From Deltaproteobacteria bacterium (lineage in GTDB: Bacteria > Myxococcota_A > UBA796 > SXON01), in contig BJHF01000049.1 of the NCBI GenBank assembly GCA_014191855.1, forward strand, positions 1 to 41,537: a DNA stretch of 41,537 nucleotides, read 5' to 3'. Under the pieces are notes generated by a model. It had not been told where the DNA came from and did not search any database. It was given only the letters and a program-made list of their open reading frames with translations. Below are positions 1-10,400 of this stretch, in pieces. Every line of letters begins with the position of its first letter. Positions within the stretch are counted from its first letter, which is position 1. Position numbers and translations under genes: made by a program.

Positions 1-317
1 ACCGCCGATCTGCGAGGTCAAACCCCGACCGAGTGGAACTGCGACCCCAGCCAGGCACCAAATTGACCACGATACGCACGCTACTCGGCGTTGAACCCGC
101 GTGAGTGGCCGTTACGGATCGCGTGGTTAGGGGGAAACGGGCTCCGGGCTTCGGGGACGCGCGCCTTTGGCGCCTGGGGCGTGTTGAGCGCGGGATCGAC
201 GCCTACGCCGCCGCGAATCGGCCGGCGCTCGGGCGGGGCTGACGAGCACCGTGGAATGGGCTATTTGGCAGGGGTGAGTCCGCCTCGGAGCCGAATCCAG
301 TTCGCCTCCTTGACGTT
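1..317. other. Window start, no supported gene
   Basis: No convincing coding region is seen here. Open frames on both strands are rich in Arg, Pro and Ser and look like GC-rich shadows. The only structure noticed is one copy of a 33-bp dispersed repeat at 192-224, listed separately. A promoter for the gene that starts at 318 may lie here, but no clear -35/-10 pair was recognised. Confidence 0.5.
192..224 (+). repeat. 33-bp dispersed repeat, copy 1
   Basis: This segment starts GGGATCGA and ends TCGGCCG. It matches 3504-3536 in the same orientation at 30 of 33 positions. Both copies are intergenic. It looks like a short REP-type interspersed element; no stem-loop stronger than the palindromic TCGGCCG end was seen. 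Confidence 0.55.
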
Positions 318-872
318 GTGACGGCGGCCTTCGTGGAGCGGACGAACTTCGACCCGAATCCAGAGGCCCTGCTGAGCTTGTGCGGTGGCGCCGACATCCG
401 CTTGGGAGCCGGCCGACTCGGGTGGCGGGCCGAGCCGCCCGTTGACGGCACCTCCCGGTTGGTGGATGGTCGCGGCGTCCCCATGATTGACCTGTGGTTC
501 GCGTACGGGCGCTTCGTCGCCGGCCACGCCCCTCTGCTCTACTGGGAGTCGTTCGACCCCGAGGACTACGCACTCACCGCAGACTTCGAGGCGGCAAGGG
601 CCGAGTTCGACTCGGAGTATCGACGGATCCGCGAGCCCGCGCTGCAGGTGCTGGGGCAACCGGTGGTCGAGAGTTGTGCGCCGGGTTGTGCGCACTCCGT
701 ATGGCGCACGCCTACGAATTTGCGCGTCCTCCAGCAGGCCGCACACGATCCGCAGTTCGGGCTCGAGATCAACTGGTGGATCCAGCCCTGGAACGAGTCA
801 TCGGTTCCCCCGTTTGGCTCGCTCATCGACTGGCTGCACGAGCTGCAGCGAGTGGATCGCCGGTTCGCCTGA
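318..872 (+). CDS. Hypothetical protein, 184 aa
   Basis: The GTG at 318 is the first usual start codon after an in-frame stop at 240, so it was chosen, although no good ribosome binding site precedes it. The protein is acidic and aromatic-rich, with no signal peptide or membrane segment. It carries the stretches DLWFAYGRF, YWESFDPEDYAL and EINWWIQPWN, whose composition is typical of a real folded protein rather than a GC shadow. I do not recognise the family. It stands alone: about 300 bp without a gene upstream and about 1 kb downstream, so the context gives no hint of its role. Confidence 0.55.
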   Translation: MTAAFVERTNFDPNPEALLSLCGGADIRLGAGRLGWRAEPPVDGTSRLVDGRGVPMIDLWFAYGRFVAGHAPLLYWESFDPEDYALTADFEAARAEFDSEYRRIREPALQVLGQPVVESCAPGCAHSVWRTPTNLRVLQQAAHDPQFGLEINWWIQPWNESSVPPFGSLIDWLHELQRVDRRFA

Positions 873-1235
873 GCGCGCTGGCGTGCCCGTGCGCCATGAC
901 ATGCGCCGCCAGCCCACACTCATGGTCGAGCGCTCCCGAACCGCGGGATTGCTGGCGATCACCTCACGGCCCCGCTGTCTGGCTGCGGTTGCGCTCGCAA
1001 TCGCACGCCGTCCCACGACCACCCATTCTACCTCTCCGGGCCGAACGCTCGAATTCTGCTGCCGGCCGCTTCGGCGGGTCGGCAGCAATTCGTCTTAGGA
1101 TGGTGGCCAGCGCGGGTCGGGCCGTGGCTGACCCGGGCCGTTGGGGAGGCACTACTGGATGCCGGCCACCGCCCTTGGATCGGGAGTGATGGGCCTCGGG
1201 CACCCCGGCGCGCCGGAGGGCGGCGACGCGGGCCC

Positions 1236-1285
1236 GGCTCTCCTTGCGAGGGGGGTGGCCGGTCACCCCTGCCGCAAGGAGAGCC
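1236..1285. repeat. Hairpin element, copy 1
   Basis: A perfect 13-bp inverted repeat (GGCTCTCCTTGCG at 1236-1248, its complement at 1273-1285) encloses a second inner stem GGGGTG/CACCCC. A related hairpin lies about 170 bp downstream. There is no T-run typical of an intrinsic terminator after it, only AAAA, and no adjacent gene end. Confidence 0.7.
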
Positions 1286-1405
1286 AAAACGTCCACGAGA
1301 CCGCCGCCGGCGGGGATTGGCTCGACGGCAGTGCGGAATTCACTTCGTTGTACCGTTGGTCAGCGTCGCGCGGGTGGTGACGACGACCTTCGAGCCGCCG
1401 CCAGG

Positions 1406-1451
1406 CTCTCCTTGCGGATGGGGTGAGGTGCCACCCATGCCGCAAGGAGAG
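1406..1451. repeat. Hairpin element, copy 2
   Basis: Arms CTCTCCTTGCGG (1406-1417) and CCGCAAGGAGAG (1440-1451) match perfectly, with an inner GGGTG/CACCC stem. The arm and inner-stem sequences are shared with the hairpin at 1236-1285, while the loops differ, so the stem rather than the loop is conserved. Flanking GACGACGAC and GTCGTCGTG may extend the stem imperfectly. Confidence 0.7.
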
Positions 1452-1936
1452 GACGTCGTCGTGACCGGCCTGCTGTGGGTCGCCCATATGTCCGCCGCCC
1501 CCCTCACCGCGCCGCGACGCCCTCCGCACACAGCGGGGTGACGTCGGACCATCGCGGTCAGGCCCCGGTTCGCGACGCGGACGGCGATGACACCACGAAC
1601 AACGCCCGCAGTCAGCTCTGGGGCCCCACGGGGCGATGCCGGAGCGTTTGGCCAGAACGCCGCCCGGCAAACCGGTGACTCGCCCTGCGCGGCTCACGCC
1701 CCCGACTCTGAAGCACGCTGCCACGGCCTGTGCGGAGACGCACTCGAAGGGTCCCGTCCCACCCGCGCTGCCGAGCGACGGCCGTCAACTCCTCCACGAG
1801 CGCATCGGTGTCCCGCGTCTCGGGCGAGCGCCACGCGTGCAGCGCGGCCCGGGTCGTCGTGCGGCTTTCAACCGCCGCCCGCCCTCGGCGTGCGCATTCG
1901 CGTCGTGTTAGCCCACGCCCCTCTCGGAGCCAAGCC

Positions 1937-3481
1937 ATGTTCCTGCTCAGCCTGTTCGCCTGCACCACCGAAGTGACCGAGTACGTGACCGAGAAGGTGT
2001 ACGTCGAGGACACGGCGGTGGAGACCGATCCCGACTTCGACGGATTCGTGGACGACGATTGCGGACCCACGAACGGCGCAATCAACCCCGACGCCACCGA
2101 CGTGGCGGGGGACGGCATCGACCAGAACTGCGACGGGGTGGACGGCACGGACACCGATCTTGACGGGGTTGCAAGCACCGCATCCGGCGGCGACGACTGC
2201 GACGACGCGGACGCGGACGTCATGCCCGGCGCTTCCGACGTGGACGCGGATGGGATCGACCAGGACTGCGATGGCAACGACGGCCCGATCCTCCCGACTT
2301 TTGTGGGGGATCTCACGTTGGGTAACGACGCCGACGAGGCCTGGTTCTGCACCCAGTACAGCGCCGTGCTCGGCTCGCTCACCGTTACCGCGATGGACGA
2401 CGCTTCCTCGCTGTCGTGCCTGCGCTCCGTGTCCGCGAACTTCACGCTCACGAGCGCCGCCGACTCGATCGACCTGCCCGTACTTCAGAGCGTAGGCGGC
2501 GAGTTCAGCCTCTACCTCGCGGCCCCGATCGTGGAGCTGCCCGCGCTGGAGAGCGTCGGCGGCTCCTTCTACGCGCCGAACGCGCTCACGACGTCTGAGT
2601 ACCACTTGGCTTCGCTCACGACGGTGGGCGGGTATGTCCTGATCTACAGTTGGGAGCCGACGGCGCTGCACGTGGTCGACATGCCGGTGCTGACGGAGGC
2701 GGGCGGCGTGGAGTCGTATATGGACACGCAGGGGGGCAGCTACAACCTGCCGATGCTCACGACGGTGACCGGGAGCGTGACCATCGGCATGACCTTCACC
2801 GACGTGGAGGAGGGGGCCGAGCCCGAACGGGCCACGGCGAACTTTTCGTCCCTCACGACGGTGGGCGGTTCGTTCCAGTACTACGACATGGGGTACTGGG
2901 GAGACTCCCCCACGGACGCGGACTTCGGATCGCTCGCCTCCGTGGCGTACTTCACCGTGGCTTCGCTGGAGGACATCGAATTCCCGGCCCTCGCTTCGGT
3001 AACGGGCGACGTGAGCGCGGGCGGGCCCGGCATCGTGTCGCTCCCGGCGTTGGTGTCGCCGGTTGAGGGCATCTACGCCGACGGCACGGGCGGGCTCAGC
3101 GCGCCGATGATTCCGTCGTGTACCGACGTGTATGTGAGCGGCTCCTACTCGGTGGAGTACGACGGCTACGACTGGATCTACACCTACTTCCCGGGGCCGG
3201 CGGTGCTCGATCTTGGCACGCTTTCTACGGCGAGCTCGGTCTACATCGGCGGCGCCGCGCTGGCGGACTTGAGCGGCCTCGACCGGCTCACCTCGGTGGC
3301 GAGCTACATCTACATCGACTCGAACACCTCGCTCGCCGACATCTCGGCGTTGTACGGGCTCGAAACGGTCGGAGCGTTCTACGCGTTCTACAACGAGCCC
3401 GTTACCAACGCCGACTTCCAGGCGCTGGTGGACTCCATCCCGACGGTGGGCGAAACGGTCATCGAGGGGAACGCCGAGTAG
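1937..3481 (+). CDS. Secreted lipoprotein with MopE-type Asp repeats and an L-domain-like repeat region
   Basis: 514 residues from the ATG at 1937. The frame is open further upstream, but that part is Arg-rich and has no signal. The start gives a very short signal, MFLLSLFAC, with the lipobox Cys as residue 9. Residues about 30-120 hold two or three Asp-rich metal-binding motifs of the MopE type (DGIDQNCDG, DGIDQDCDG, GDDCDDADAD), which in this family are thought to bind calcium or copper. The rest is made of repeats of the form LPALESVGGSF or LTTVGGSF spaced by about 20-30 residues, resembling the receptor L-domain or leucine-rich beta-solenoids seen in secreted proteins of myxobacteria and Bacteroidota. 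Likely anchored in the outer membrane; the ligand is unknown. It is a single-gene unit, convergent with hutI. Confidence 0.8.
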   Translation: MFLLSLFACTTEVTEYVTEKVYVEDTAVETDPDFDGFVDDDCGPTNGAINPDATDVAGDGIDQNCDGVDGTDTDLDGVASTASGGDDCDDADADVMPGASDVDADGIDQDCDGNDGPILPTFVGDLTLGNDADEAWFCTQYSAVLGSLTVTAMDDASSLSCLRSVSANFTLTSAADSIDLPVLQSVGGEFSLYLAAPIVELPALESVGGSFYAPNALTTSEYHLASLTTVGGYVLIYSWEPTALHVVDMPVLTEAGGVESYMDTQGGSYNLPMLTTVTGSVTIGMTFTDVEEGAEPERATANFSSLTTVGGSFQYYDMGYWGDSPTDADFGSLASVAYFTVASLEDIEFPALASVTGDVSAGGPGIVSLPALVSPVEGIYADGTGGLSAPMIPSCTDVYVSGSYSVEYDGYDWIYTYFPGPAVLDLGTLSTASSVYIGGAALADLSGLDRLTSVASYIYIDSNTSLADISALYGLETVGAFYAFYNEPVTNADFQALVDSIPTVGETVIEGNAE

Positions 3482-3503
3482 TTCGCCTCGGGGTGCCGCA
3501 GCG

Positions 3504-3536
3504 GGGATCGAAGCCTACGCCGTCGCGAGTCGGCCG
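3504..3536 (+). repeat. 33-bp dispersed repeat, copy 2
   Basis: Matches 192-224 at 30 of 33 positions in the same orientation. It lies in the 90-bp gap between two convergent genes and is followed by a second GTCGGCCG at about 3545, so the 3' part could fold. A terminator-like or REP-like role is possible but not shown. Confidence 0.55.
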
Positions 3537-3571
3537 ACACGGGGGTCGGCCGCTACCGCGGGCGGCGATGG

Positions 3572-4744
3572 TTACCGAACCCGTTCCCCGCCCACCCACA
3601 CGGCCTTTGCGAGGTGCCCGCCCATGTACTGGACGAGCACGCGCGGGTCGGCAATCTCACCCGGTGGCGGCTGAAAAAGCGCGAGGTCGCCGACGCTCCC
3701 CGTCTCCACCACGCCGACACCGGGCAGCCCCAACGCCCTCGCCGCCACGGAGGTGATCCCCGCAAGCGCCTCCTCCGGCGTGAGCCCCATCGTGAGGCAA
3801 GCCAGCGTGGCGCACGTCCAGAGGTCGCCGACCGGGGAGCTGCCCGGGTTGAAGTCGGTCGCGACTGCGAGCGGCACGCCGGCGGCGCGCAGCTTCGCGA
3901 CGGGTGGCGCCGGGTCCCTCAGGTACAGCATCGCTCCCGGAAGCAGCACGGCGATCGTACCGAACTCGGCCATCGCCGCGATCCCGGCATCGTCGATGCG
4001 CTCCAGATGGTCACACGACAGCGCCCCCAAACGGGCGGCCAACGCCGCAACGCCGGTGAACTCAACCTGCTCGGCATGCGCTTTCACCGCCAAGCCCGCC
4101 GCCTTCCCGGCCTTGAGGATGCGCTCGGCTTCGGCGAGCGTGAACGCGCCACGGTCGCAGTAGACATCGATGGCGCTGGCGAAGGGCGCGCACGCGGCGA
4201 GCATCGGGCCACACACCTCGTCGACATACGCGTTGCGGTCCCGACCTGGCGGGATGGCGTGCGCTCCGAGGAATGTGGTTTGCACGCGTTGGCCCCCTGC
4301 CGCCGCCACAGCGATGCGCAACAAGCGGGATTCCGCCTCGATTGCGAGGCCATAGCCGCTCTTGACCTCAACGGTGCACACCCCGCGATCCAGCATCGCG
4401 CCGAGCCTCGCGCGGAAAAGCGCGGTGAGCTCGGCCTCGCTCGCTTCCCCGGTCGCCCGCACCGTCGTGTGGATGCCGCCGCCGCCTTCGAGAATTCCGG
4501 CGTAGCTCTCGCCACCGAGGCGCCGCACGAAGTCGCCTAGCCGGGTTCCGGCCCAGATGGCGTGAGTGTGGCAGTCCACCAGTCCGGGCATGCCGATGAG
4601 GCCCGTGCCATCGAACTCCTCGGCGTCGTTCGGACACTTCGCCTCACGATCCGGCGTGATCGCTTCAACACGACCCGCGCGGAGCAGCACCGCCACGTCG
4701 CGAACCACGGCGCTGCCGGTCCAGAGCGCGGACAAGCTCCGCAC
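3572..4744 (-). CDS. hutI: Imidazolonepropionase
   Basis: Hydrolyses 4-imidazolone-5-propanoate to N-formimino-L-glutamate in histidine degradation; a cytoplasmic metal-dependent amidohydrolase. From a GTG at 4744 it is 390 residues, close to the family length of about 400-420. A TTG directly before it at 4747 is an alternative. The longer frame to 4819 would run into the start of the divergent gene at 4818 and adds an unconserved leader. Motifs visible: GLVDCHTHAIWAG (metal-binding HxH at about 59-61), KSGYGL, TFLGAHAIP, HAEQVEF, CDHLE and VATDFNPGSSP (the metal-binding Asp). All are characteristic of HutI. No hutH, hutU or hutG lies nearby, so the pathway is not clustered here. Confidence 0.95.
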   Translation of the reverse strand: MRSLSALWTGSAVVRDVAVLLRAGRVEAITPDREAKCPNDAEEFDGTGLIGMPGLVDCHTHAIWAGTRLGDFVRRLGGESYAGILEGGGGIHTTVRATGEASEAELTALFRARLGAMLDRGVCTVEVKSGYGLAIEAESRLLRIAVAAAGGQRVQTTFLGAHAIPPGRDRNAYVDEVCGPMLAACAPFASAIDVYCDRGAFTLAEAERILKAGKAAGLAVKAHAEQVEFTGVAALAARLGALSCDHLERIDDAGIAAMAEFGTIAVLLPGAMLYLRDPAPPVAKLRAAGVPLAVATDFNPGSSPVGDLWTCATLACLTMGLTPEEALAGITSVAARALGLPGVGVVETGSVGDLALFQPPPGEIADPRVLVQYMGGHLAKAVWVGGERVR

Positions 4745-4817
4745 CAACGTGCTTGGTTTTCCGCTTGCCGTTCGCGCTGGGTTCGTGCTACCACGGGGGG
4801 TCGATTCGAGGCCTGAC

Positions 4818-5750
4818 ATGCGTGCGCTCTCCTATTTCGCCATCGTCCTGTTCGCGACCGCCTGTGATGGCGGCTCGTACTCCAACGAAACCCCGTTCGC
4901 AGGCAAGGACTCGGCGGAGCAAGACACGGATACGGACAGCGACTCCGATACCGACTCCGACACGGACACCGATACCGACACGGACACGGACTCCGATACG
5001 GACTCCGATACGGACTCGGACACGGATTCCGACACGGACACCGATACCGACACGGACACCGACGTAGACCTGTGCGAGAACAGCTGGTACGGCATCCATT
5101 ACACGGGGTACCACCGGGAATACGACATCGAGCTGAACCTGCTCGACTACGGCGGTGGCACCGGCACGGCCTACCAGGAAGACTACGGCACGGGCTTCGA
5201 CCTGTCCGGCAACAAGGTGTGGGTCATGATTGACTCCGCCGATGCCGGCGGCACGGGCTGGGACGGCGAAGAGTACATCGGCTGCGAAGATCGCAGCGGC
5301 AACGTCGGGCTCTACATGAGCGAGTGGGACATGTCGATCATGACCGGCGGCACCGCGGCTGCGGCGCCGTACGCGGAGATCAGCCCCCCGCGGAAGATCT
5401 TCCCCGACGCCGTGGATGTCGGCGGGGCCGGCTCGTGGAACTACAGCGATACGGCCACGATGATCGACGCGACGATGGGCACCTTCACCGCCGACAGCGA
5501 AGGCACCTATACCGACGACGGCTTCGAGGAGGTCACCATCAAGGGCACGACCTACGACGCCTACAAGCTCACGAACACGTACACGATCAACCTCACCACC
5601 ACGATGGGGTCGCAGGTGATCAACGGGCAGCAGGAGCTGTGGTACGTGAACGGCGTCGGGCTCGTGAAAGAGCGCAACGTCAACACGGACGATGGCTCGG
5701 TCATCGTGAATCGCGATCTCACCAGCATGAGCGGCCTCACGCCGATTTAG
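4818..5750 (+). CDS. Lipoprotein with long Asp-Ser/Asp-Thr repeat linker
   Basis: 310 residues from the ATG at 4818, chosen because it begins the signal peptide MRALSYFAIVLFATAC with Cys16 as the lipid anchor. Residues about 36-83 are an almost pure Asp-Thr/Asp-Ser dipeptide repeat, which should be an extended, highly acidic spacer holding the folded domain away from the membrane and possibly binding calcium. The folded part (about 85-310) is beta-rich with many Gly, Tyr and Thr; I do not recognise it. Its sequence ends with STOP at 5750, only 9 bp before the next gene, so the two may be co-transcribed. It is divergent from hutI, with about 70 bp between the two starts. Confidence 0.8.
   Translation: MRALSYFAIVLFATACDGGSYSNETPFAGKDSAEQDTDTDSDSDTDSDTDTDTDTDTDSDTDSDTDSDTDSDTDTDTDTDTDVDLCENSWYGIHYTGYHREYDIELNLLDYGGGTGTAYQEDYGTGFDLSGNKVWVMIDSADAGGTGWDGEEYIGCEDRSGNVGLYMSEWDMSIMTGGTAAAAPYAEISPPRKIFPDAVDVGGAGSWNYSDTATMIDATMGTFTADSEGTYTDDGFEEVTIKGTTYDAYKLTNTYTINLTTTMGSQVINGQQELWYVNGVGLVKERNVNTDDGSVIVNRDLTSMSGLTPI
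4923..5069 (+). repeat. Hexanucleotide-type coding repeat (Asp-Ser/Thr)
   Basis: About 24 degenerate copies of a 6-bp unit GAC(A/T)CG or GACTCC encode alternating Asp and Ser/Thr. Codon usage alternates (GAC/GAT, ACG/ACC, TCC/TCG), so exact slippage tracts are short, but unequal exchange could change the spacer length in frame. Confidence 0.85.
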
Positions 5751-5759
5751 TAGGGTTCT

Positions 5760-6137
5760 ATGCTCCTCGCGCTCCTGTTCTCCTTCGCCCACGCCGATCC
5801 GCATGTTCCCACCTTCGCGGTGGATCCGCAGCTCACGAAGGCCCCGTTCGCGGGGTTGGAGCGGCTGTATGTCGATCCTGCGATCACGGTCGGCCAGGTG
5901 AAGCCGCTCGCGGCGAAGCCCGCGGCGGAGTCGATCAAGGATGCCCCGGCTGCCCACAACCTCGTGTTCACGAACCCGATGAACCAGTGGGGCGAGCTGG
6001 TGGTGAACGGCACCAAGGTGGGCACCATCGGCCCCTTCGGCACGTGTCGCCTCGAGGGCTTTGGCGGCGGCTGGTACCAGGTGGACGTTGAGGTAACCAC
6101 GGGGTTGGCCCGGCACTTCTCGGTGCAGGTGCTTTAG
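5760..6137 (+). CDS. Small exported protein, 125 aa
   Basis: Starts at an ATG 9 bp after the preceding stop. The N-terminus MLLALLFSFAHA followed by DPH looks like a short signal peptide cleaved by signal peptidase I. The mature part of about 113 residues ends with a beta-rich region (NQWGELVVNGTKVGTIGPFGT, shown here in two parts: NQWGELVVNG and TKVGTIGPFG). That pattern resembles small PEGA-like beta domains with a 'vxVNGxxxG' turn, but the match is too weak to assign. Likely periplasmic and co-transcribed with the upstream lipoprotein; convergent with glgC, 12 bp away. Confidence 0.7.
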   Translation: MLLALLFSFAHADPHVPTFAVDPQLTKAPFAGLERLYVDPAITVGQVKPLAAKPAAESIKDAPAAHNLVFTNPMNQWGELVVNGTKVGTIGPFGTCRLEGFGGGWYQVDVEVTTGLARHFSVQVL

Positions 6138-6149
6138 ACTCCCGGTGCT

Positions 6150-7424
6150 CTAAACCACGGTACCGTCGGCGAGCTGCGCGTCCTTCGGAACGATCACGAT
6201 CCCGTCGCGCAGGCACCATCCTTCGCCATCGGCGTCCGGGCGGCCCTTTTCGCCGCGGAGCACGCAGTTGGCGCCGACCCGGGCGTTCTTGTCGATGATG
6301 GCGCGCTCGATGCGGCAGCCGGGCCCGATCCCAATGGGGATCACGCCGCGCGCCGCGTTTTCGCGCCGCGTGTCGTCGTCTTCGTAGTAGTCGGCGCCCA
6401 TCAGGATCACATCGCGAAGCTCAGCACCGAGCTGGATGCGGCTACGAATGCCCACAACCACGCGGTCGAGCTTGGCCCCGAACACGAGGCAGCCATCGCT
6501 CACGATGCTGCGGCTCACCTGGGCGTCGAGGAACTTGGTGGCGGGGAGGAAGCGCTGGCGGGTGTAGATCGGCGCGCCCGGCATGTGGAAGCGGAACGGC
6601 GGCTCCTCGGCGGTGAGCGCCAGGTTGCAGTCGAAGAAGCTCTCGATGGTGCCGATGTCGCGCCAGTAGCCCTCGAAGTGGTGCGCCATCACCTTCTTCT
6701 CGGCCACCATCCTCGGCAGGATGTCTTTGCCGAAGTCCATGTTTGCGGGGTCGGCCAGGGCCTCGCGCAGCGCGTCGAGCCGGAAGAGGTACACGCCCAT
6801 GTTCACGAGGTAGTCTTCTTCGCCCAGCTTCCAGGCTTCGCGCAGGGCGGGCGGGGGCAGCACGTCCGTAATGTCCTCCGTTGCGCTGGGCTTCTCGCGG
6901 AAGGTGCGGATCTGCCCCTCCGCATCGGCGTACAGTACCCCGAGGCCCGTAACTTCGGCACGGGGAACCTTGATCACCGACACCGTGGCGTCGGCCTGGG
7001 TGTCGACATGGCGGTCGTAGATCTCGCGGTAGTCCATCCGATAGAGATGGTCGCCGCTCAGCACGAGCACGTGCTCCACTTTCGCAGCTTCCATGCGGCG
7101 GAATTGCTTCCGCACCGCGTCGGCCGTGCCCTGAAACCAGTCGCTGTAGTCGTCCGTTTGTTCCGCCGCGAGTACATCCACGCCGCCCTGGCCGAACATG
7201 TCGAACCGGTAGGTTTGTGCGATGTGGGCGTTGAGCGATGCGCTGTTGAACTGCGTAAGCACCGCGATGTGGCGGAAGCCCGAGTTGATGGCGTTGCTCA
7301 ACGTGATGTCGATGAGCCGGTACTTGCCGCCGAGCGGAACGGCGGGCTTGGCGCGGTGGCGCGTGAGCGGGCTGAGCCTCGAACCGCGGCCGCCACCGAG
7401 GATGACCGTGTACACACGACCCAT
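6150..7424 (-). CDS. glgC: Glucose-1-phosphate adenylyltransferase (ADP-glucose pyrophosphorylase)
   Basis: Makes ADP-glucose from ATP and glucose 1-phosphate, the committed step of bacterial glycogen synthesis; cytoplasmic and usually an allosterically controlled homotetramer. 424 residues, the normal length. The nucleotide-binding loop GGGRGSRLSPLT (residues 10-21), AKPAVPLGGKYRLIDI, WFQGTADAVR and GDHLYRMDY are all present, followed by a C-terminal left-handed beta-helix region (about 300-424) with the repeats expected for this family. The start ATG at 7424 fits the usual GlgC N-terminus. No glgA, glgB or glgP lies in the window. The divergent gene starts 45 bp away, so both promoters must be compact or overlapping. 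Confidence 0.96.
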   Translation of the reverse strand: MGRVYTVILGGGRGSRLSPLTRHRAKPAVPLGGKYRLIDITLSNAINSGFRHIAVLTQFNSASLNAHIAQTYRFDMFGQGGVDVLAAEQTDDYSDWFQGTADAVRKQFRRMEAAKVEHVLVLSGDHLYRMDYREIYDRHVDTQADATVSVIKVPRAEVTGLGVLYADAEGQIRTFREKPSATEDITDVLPPPALREAWKLGEEDYLVNMGVYLFRLDALREALADPANMDFGKDILPRMVAEKKVMAHHFEGYWRDIGTIESFFDCNLALTAEEPPFRFHMPGAPIYTRQRFLPATKFLDAQVSRSIVSDGCLVFGAKLDRVVVGIRSRIQLGAELRDVILMGADYYEDDDTRRENAARGVIPIGIGPGCRIERAIIDKNARVGANCVLRGEKGRPDADGEGWCLRDGIVIVPKDAQLADGTVV

Positions 7425-7469
7425 GCAGAACCTCGCGGCCGCATCCTATCACGGAGCTACATTGAGGCC

Positions 7470-9775
<2,306 letters not shown>

Positions 9776-9795
9776 GGGGGTCGGGAAAGAGAGAG

Positions 9796-9821
9796 CACCA
9801 CGGAGTCACGGAGACACGGAG
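9796..9821 (+). repeat. Left 26-bp inverted repeat of the GxxExxY cassette
   Basis: Three tandem CACGGAG-type units. Exact reverse complement of 10351-10376. Confidence 0.9.
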
Positions 9822-9915
9822 GGAGGAGAGAGACGAGAAGAGAGGTTTGCAAGGGGCAGTTTGGGCCATCCAGCTTCCGCGGTGGCTTCACCCTTTGCGA
9901 GGGGCAATACCAAGC

Positions 9916-10296
9916 TTACAGCTGGATACGACGCAGCCCATCCTTCAACATTGGGACGTTGAAGTTGATGAGTAGGCCGATGTGTTTGCCAGTGAGGCGC
10001 AGATAGGTCACGATCTGCGCGGTGTGGATCGGCAGCAGGGCGGCCACGCACTTGACCTCGACGATCACCTCGTTGCCGACGATGAGATCCAGTCGATACC
10101 CGCAGTCCAGGGCCAGTCCCTTGTAGGTCAATGGGACCGGAACCTCGGCTTCCACCGCCACCTCCCGGAGCCTGAGCTCCTGCATGAGGCAGCGTCGGTA
10201 GGCGGACTCGAGCAGCCCCGGGCCGAGCGCACGATGAACCTCGATCGCTCCGCCGATGATCTGCTCCGTCGTCGCTTCAGGTCCAATCAGCGCCAT
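9916..10296 (-). CDS. GxxExxY family protein
   Basis: 126 residues, the full family length. The name-giving motif is seen at GPGLLESAY (about residues 25-33). Further family marks are EVPVPLTYKG, CGYRLDLIVG and VIVEVKCV; the Asp and the Glu-x-Lys in the last two fit a PD-(D/E)XK nuclease-like core, which has been proposed for this family but whose substrate is unknown. The end of the protein (TYLRLTGKHIGLLINFNVP) is also typical. It starts at the ATG at 10296, and a purine-rich tract precedes it. The gene lies alone inside perfect inverted repeats; such proteins often occur in many copies per genome in unrelated bacteria, which fits spread as a small unit. Confidence 0.9.
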   Translation of the reverse strand: MALIGPEATTEQIIGGAIEVHRALGPGLLESAYRRCLMQELRLREVAVEAEVPVPLTYKGLALDCGYRLDLIVGNEVIVEVKCVAALLPIHTAQIVTYLRLTGKHIGLLINFNVPMLKDGLRRIQL

Positions 10297-10350
10297 GCTT
10301 CACCCCTTTTCCCCTCCTCCCTCCTCCCTCCTCCCTCCTTTCTCCTCTCG

Positions 10351-10376
10351 CTCCGTGTCTCCGTGACTCCGTGGTG
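10351..10376 (-). repeat. Right 26-bp inverted repeat of the GxxExxY cassette
   Basis: Exact reverse complement of 9796-9821. It is preceded on the plus strand by a CTCCTCCCTCCTCCCTCC-type pyrimidine tract (about 10314-10340). Confidence 0.9.
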
Positions 10377-10400
10377 GACCCCTTCTCCCTCTCCTCCCCC

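Larger units (their letters stand above)
873..1936. other. About 1 kb without a supported gene
   Basis: All long open frames here are Arg/Pro-rich and overlap one another on both strands, as expected by chance at this GC content. A minus-strand stretch around 1720-1870 has a more protein-like composition (TDALVEELTAVARQR), but it has no start, no recognisable family and no intact frame, so it may be the remnant of a gene. The clear structure is a pair of related hairpins at 1236-1285 and 1406-1451, listed separately. Confidence 0.5.
9796..10376. mobile_element. Putative small cassette: GxxExxY gene between perfect inverted repeats
   Basis: A 26-bp sequence at 9796-9821, built from CACGGAG units, recurs as an exact reverse complement at 10351-10376. 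Just inside each arm lies a purine-rich tract (GGGAGGAGAGAGACG on the left; on the right several GGGAGGA units read on the minus strand). The only gene inside is the GxxExxY protein at 9916-10296. The whole 581-bp unit sits between the ends of two convergent lipoprotein genes. No transposase is present, so any movement would need outside enzymes. The inverted repeat is directly seen; mobility is inference. Confidence 0.55.

Noticed and set aside
1612..1910. Possible transposase or integrase remnant on the minus strand
   Set aside because: Some protein-like patches (TDALVEELTAVAR), but no catalytic motif, start or terminal repeats could be recognised.
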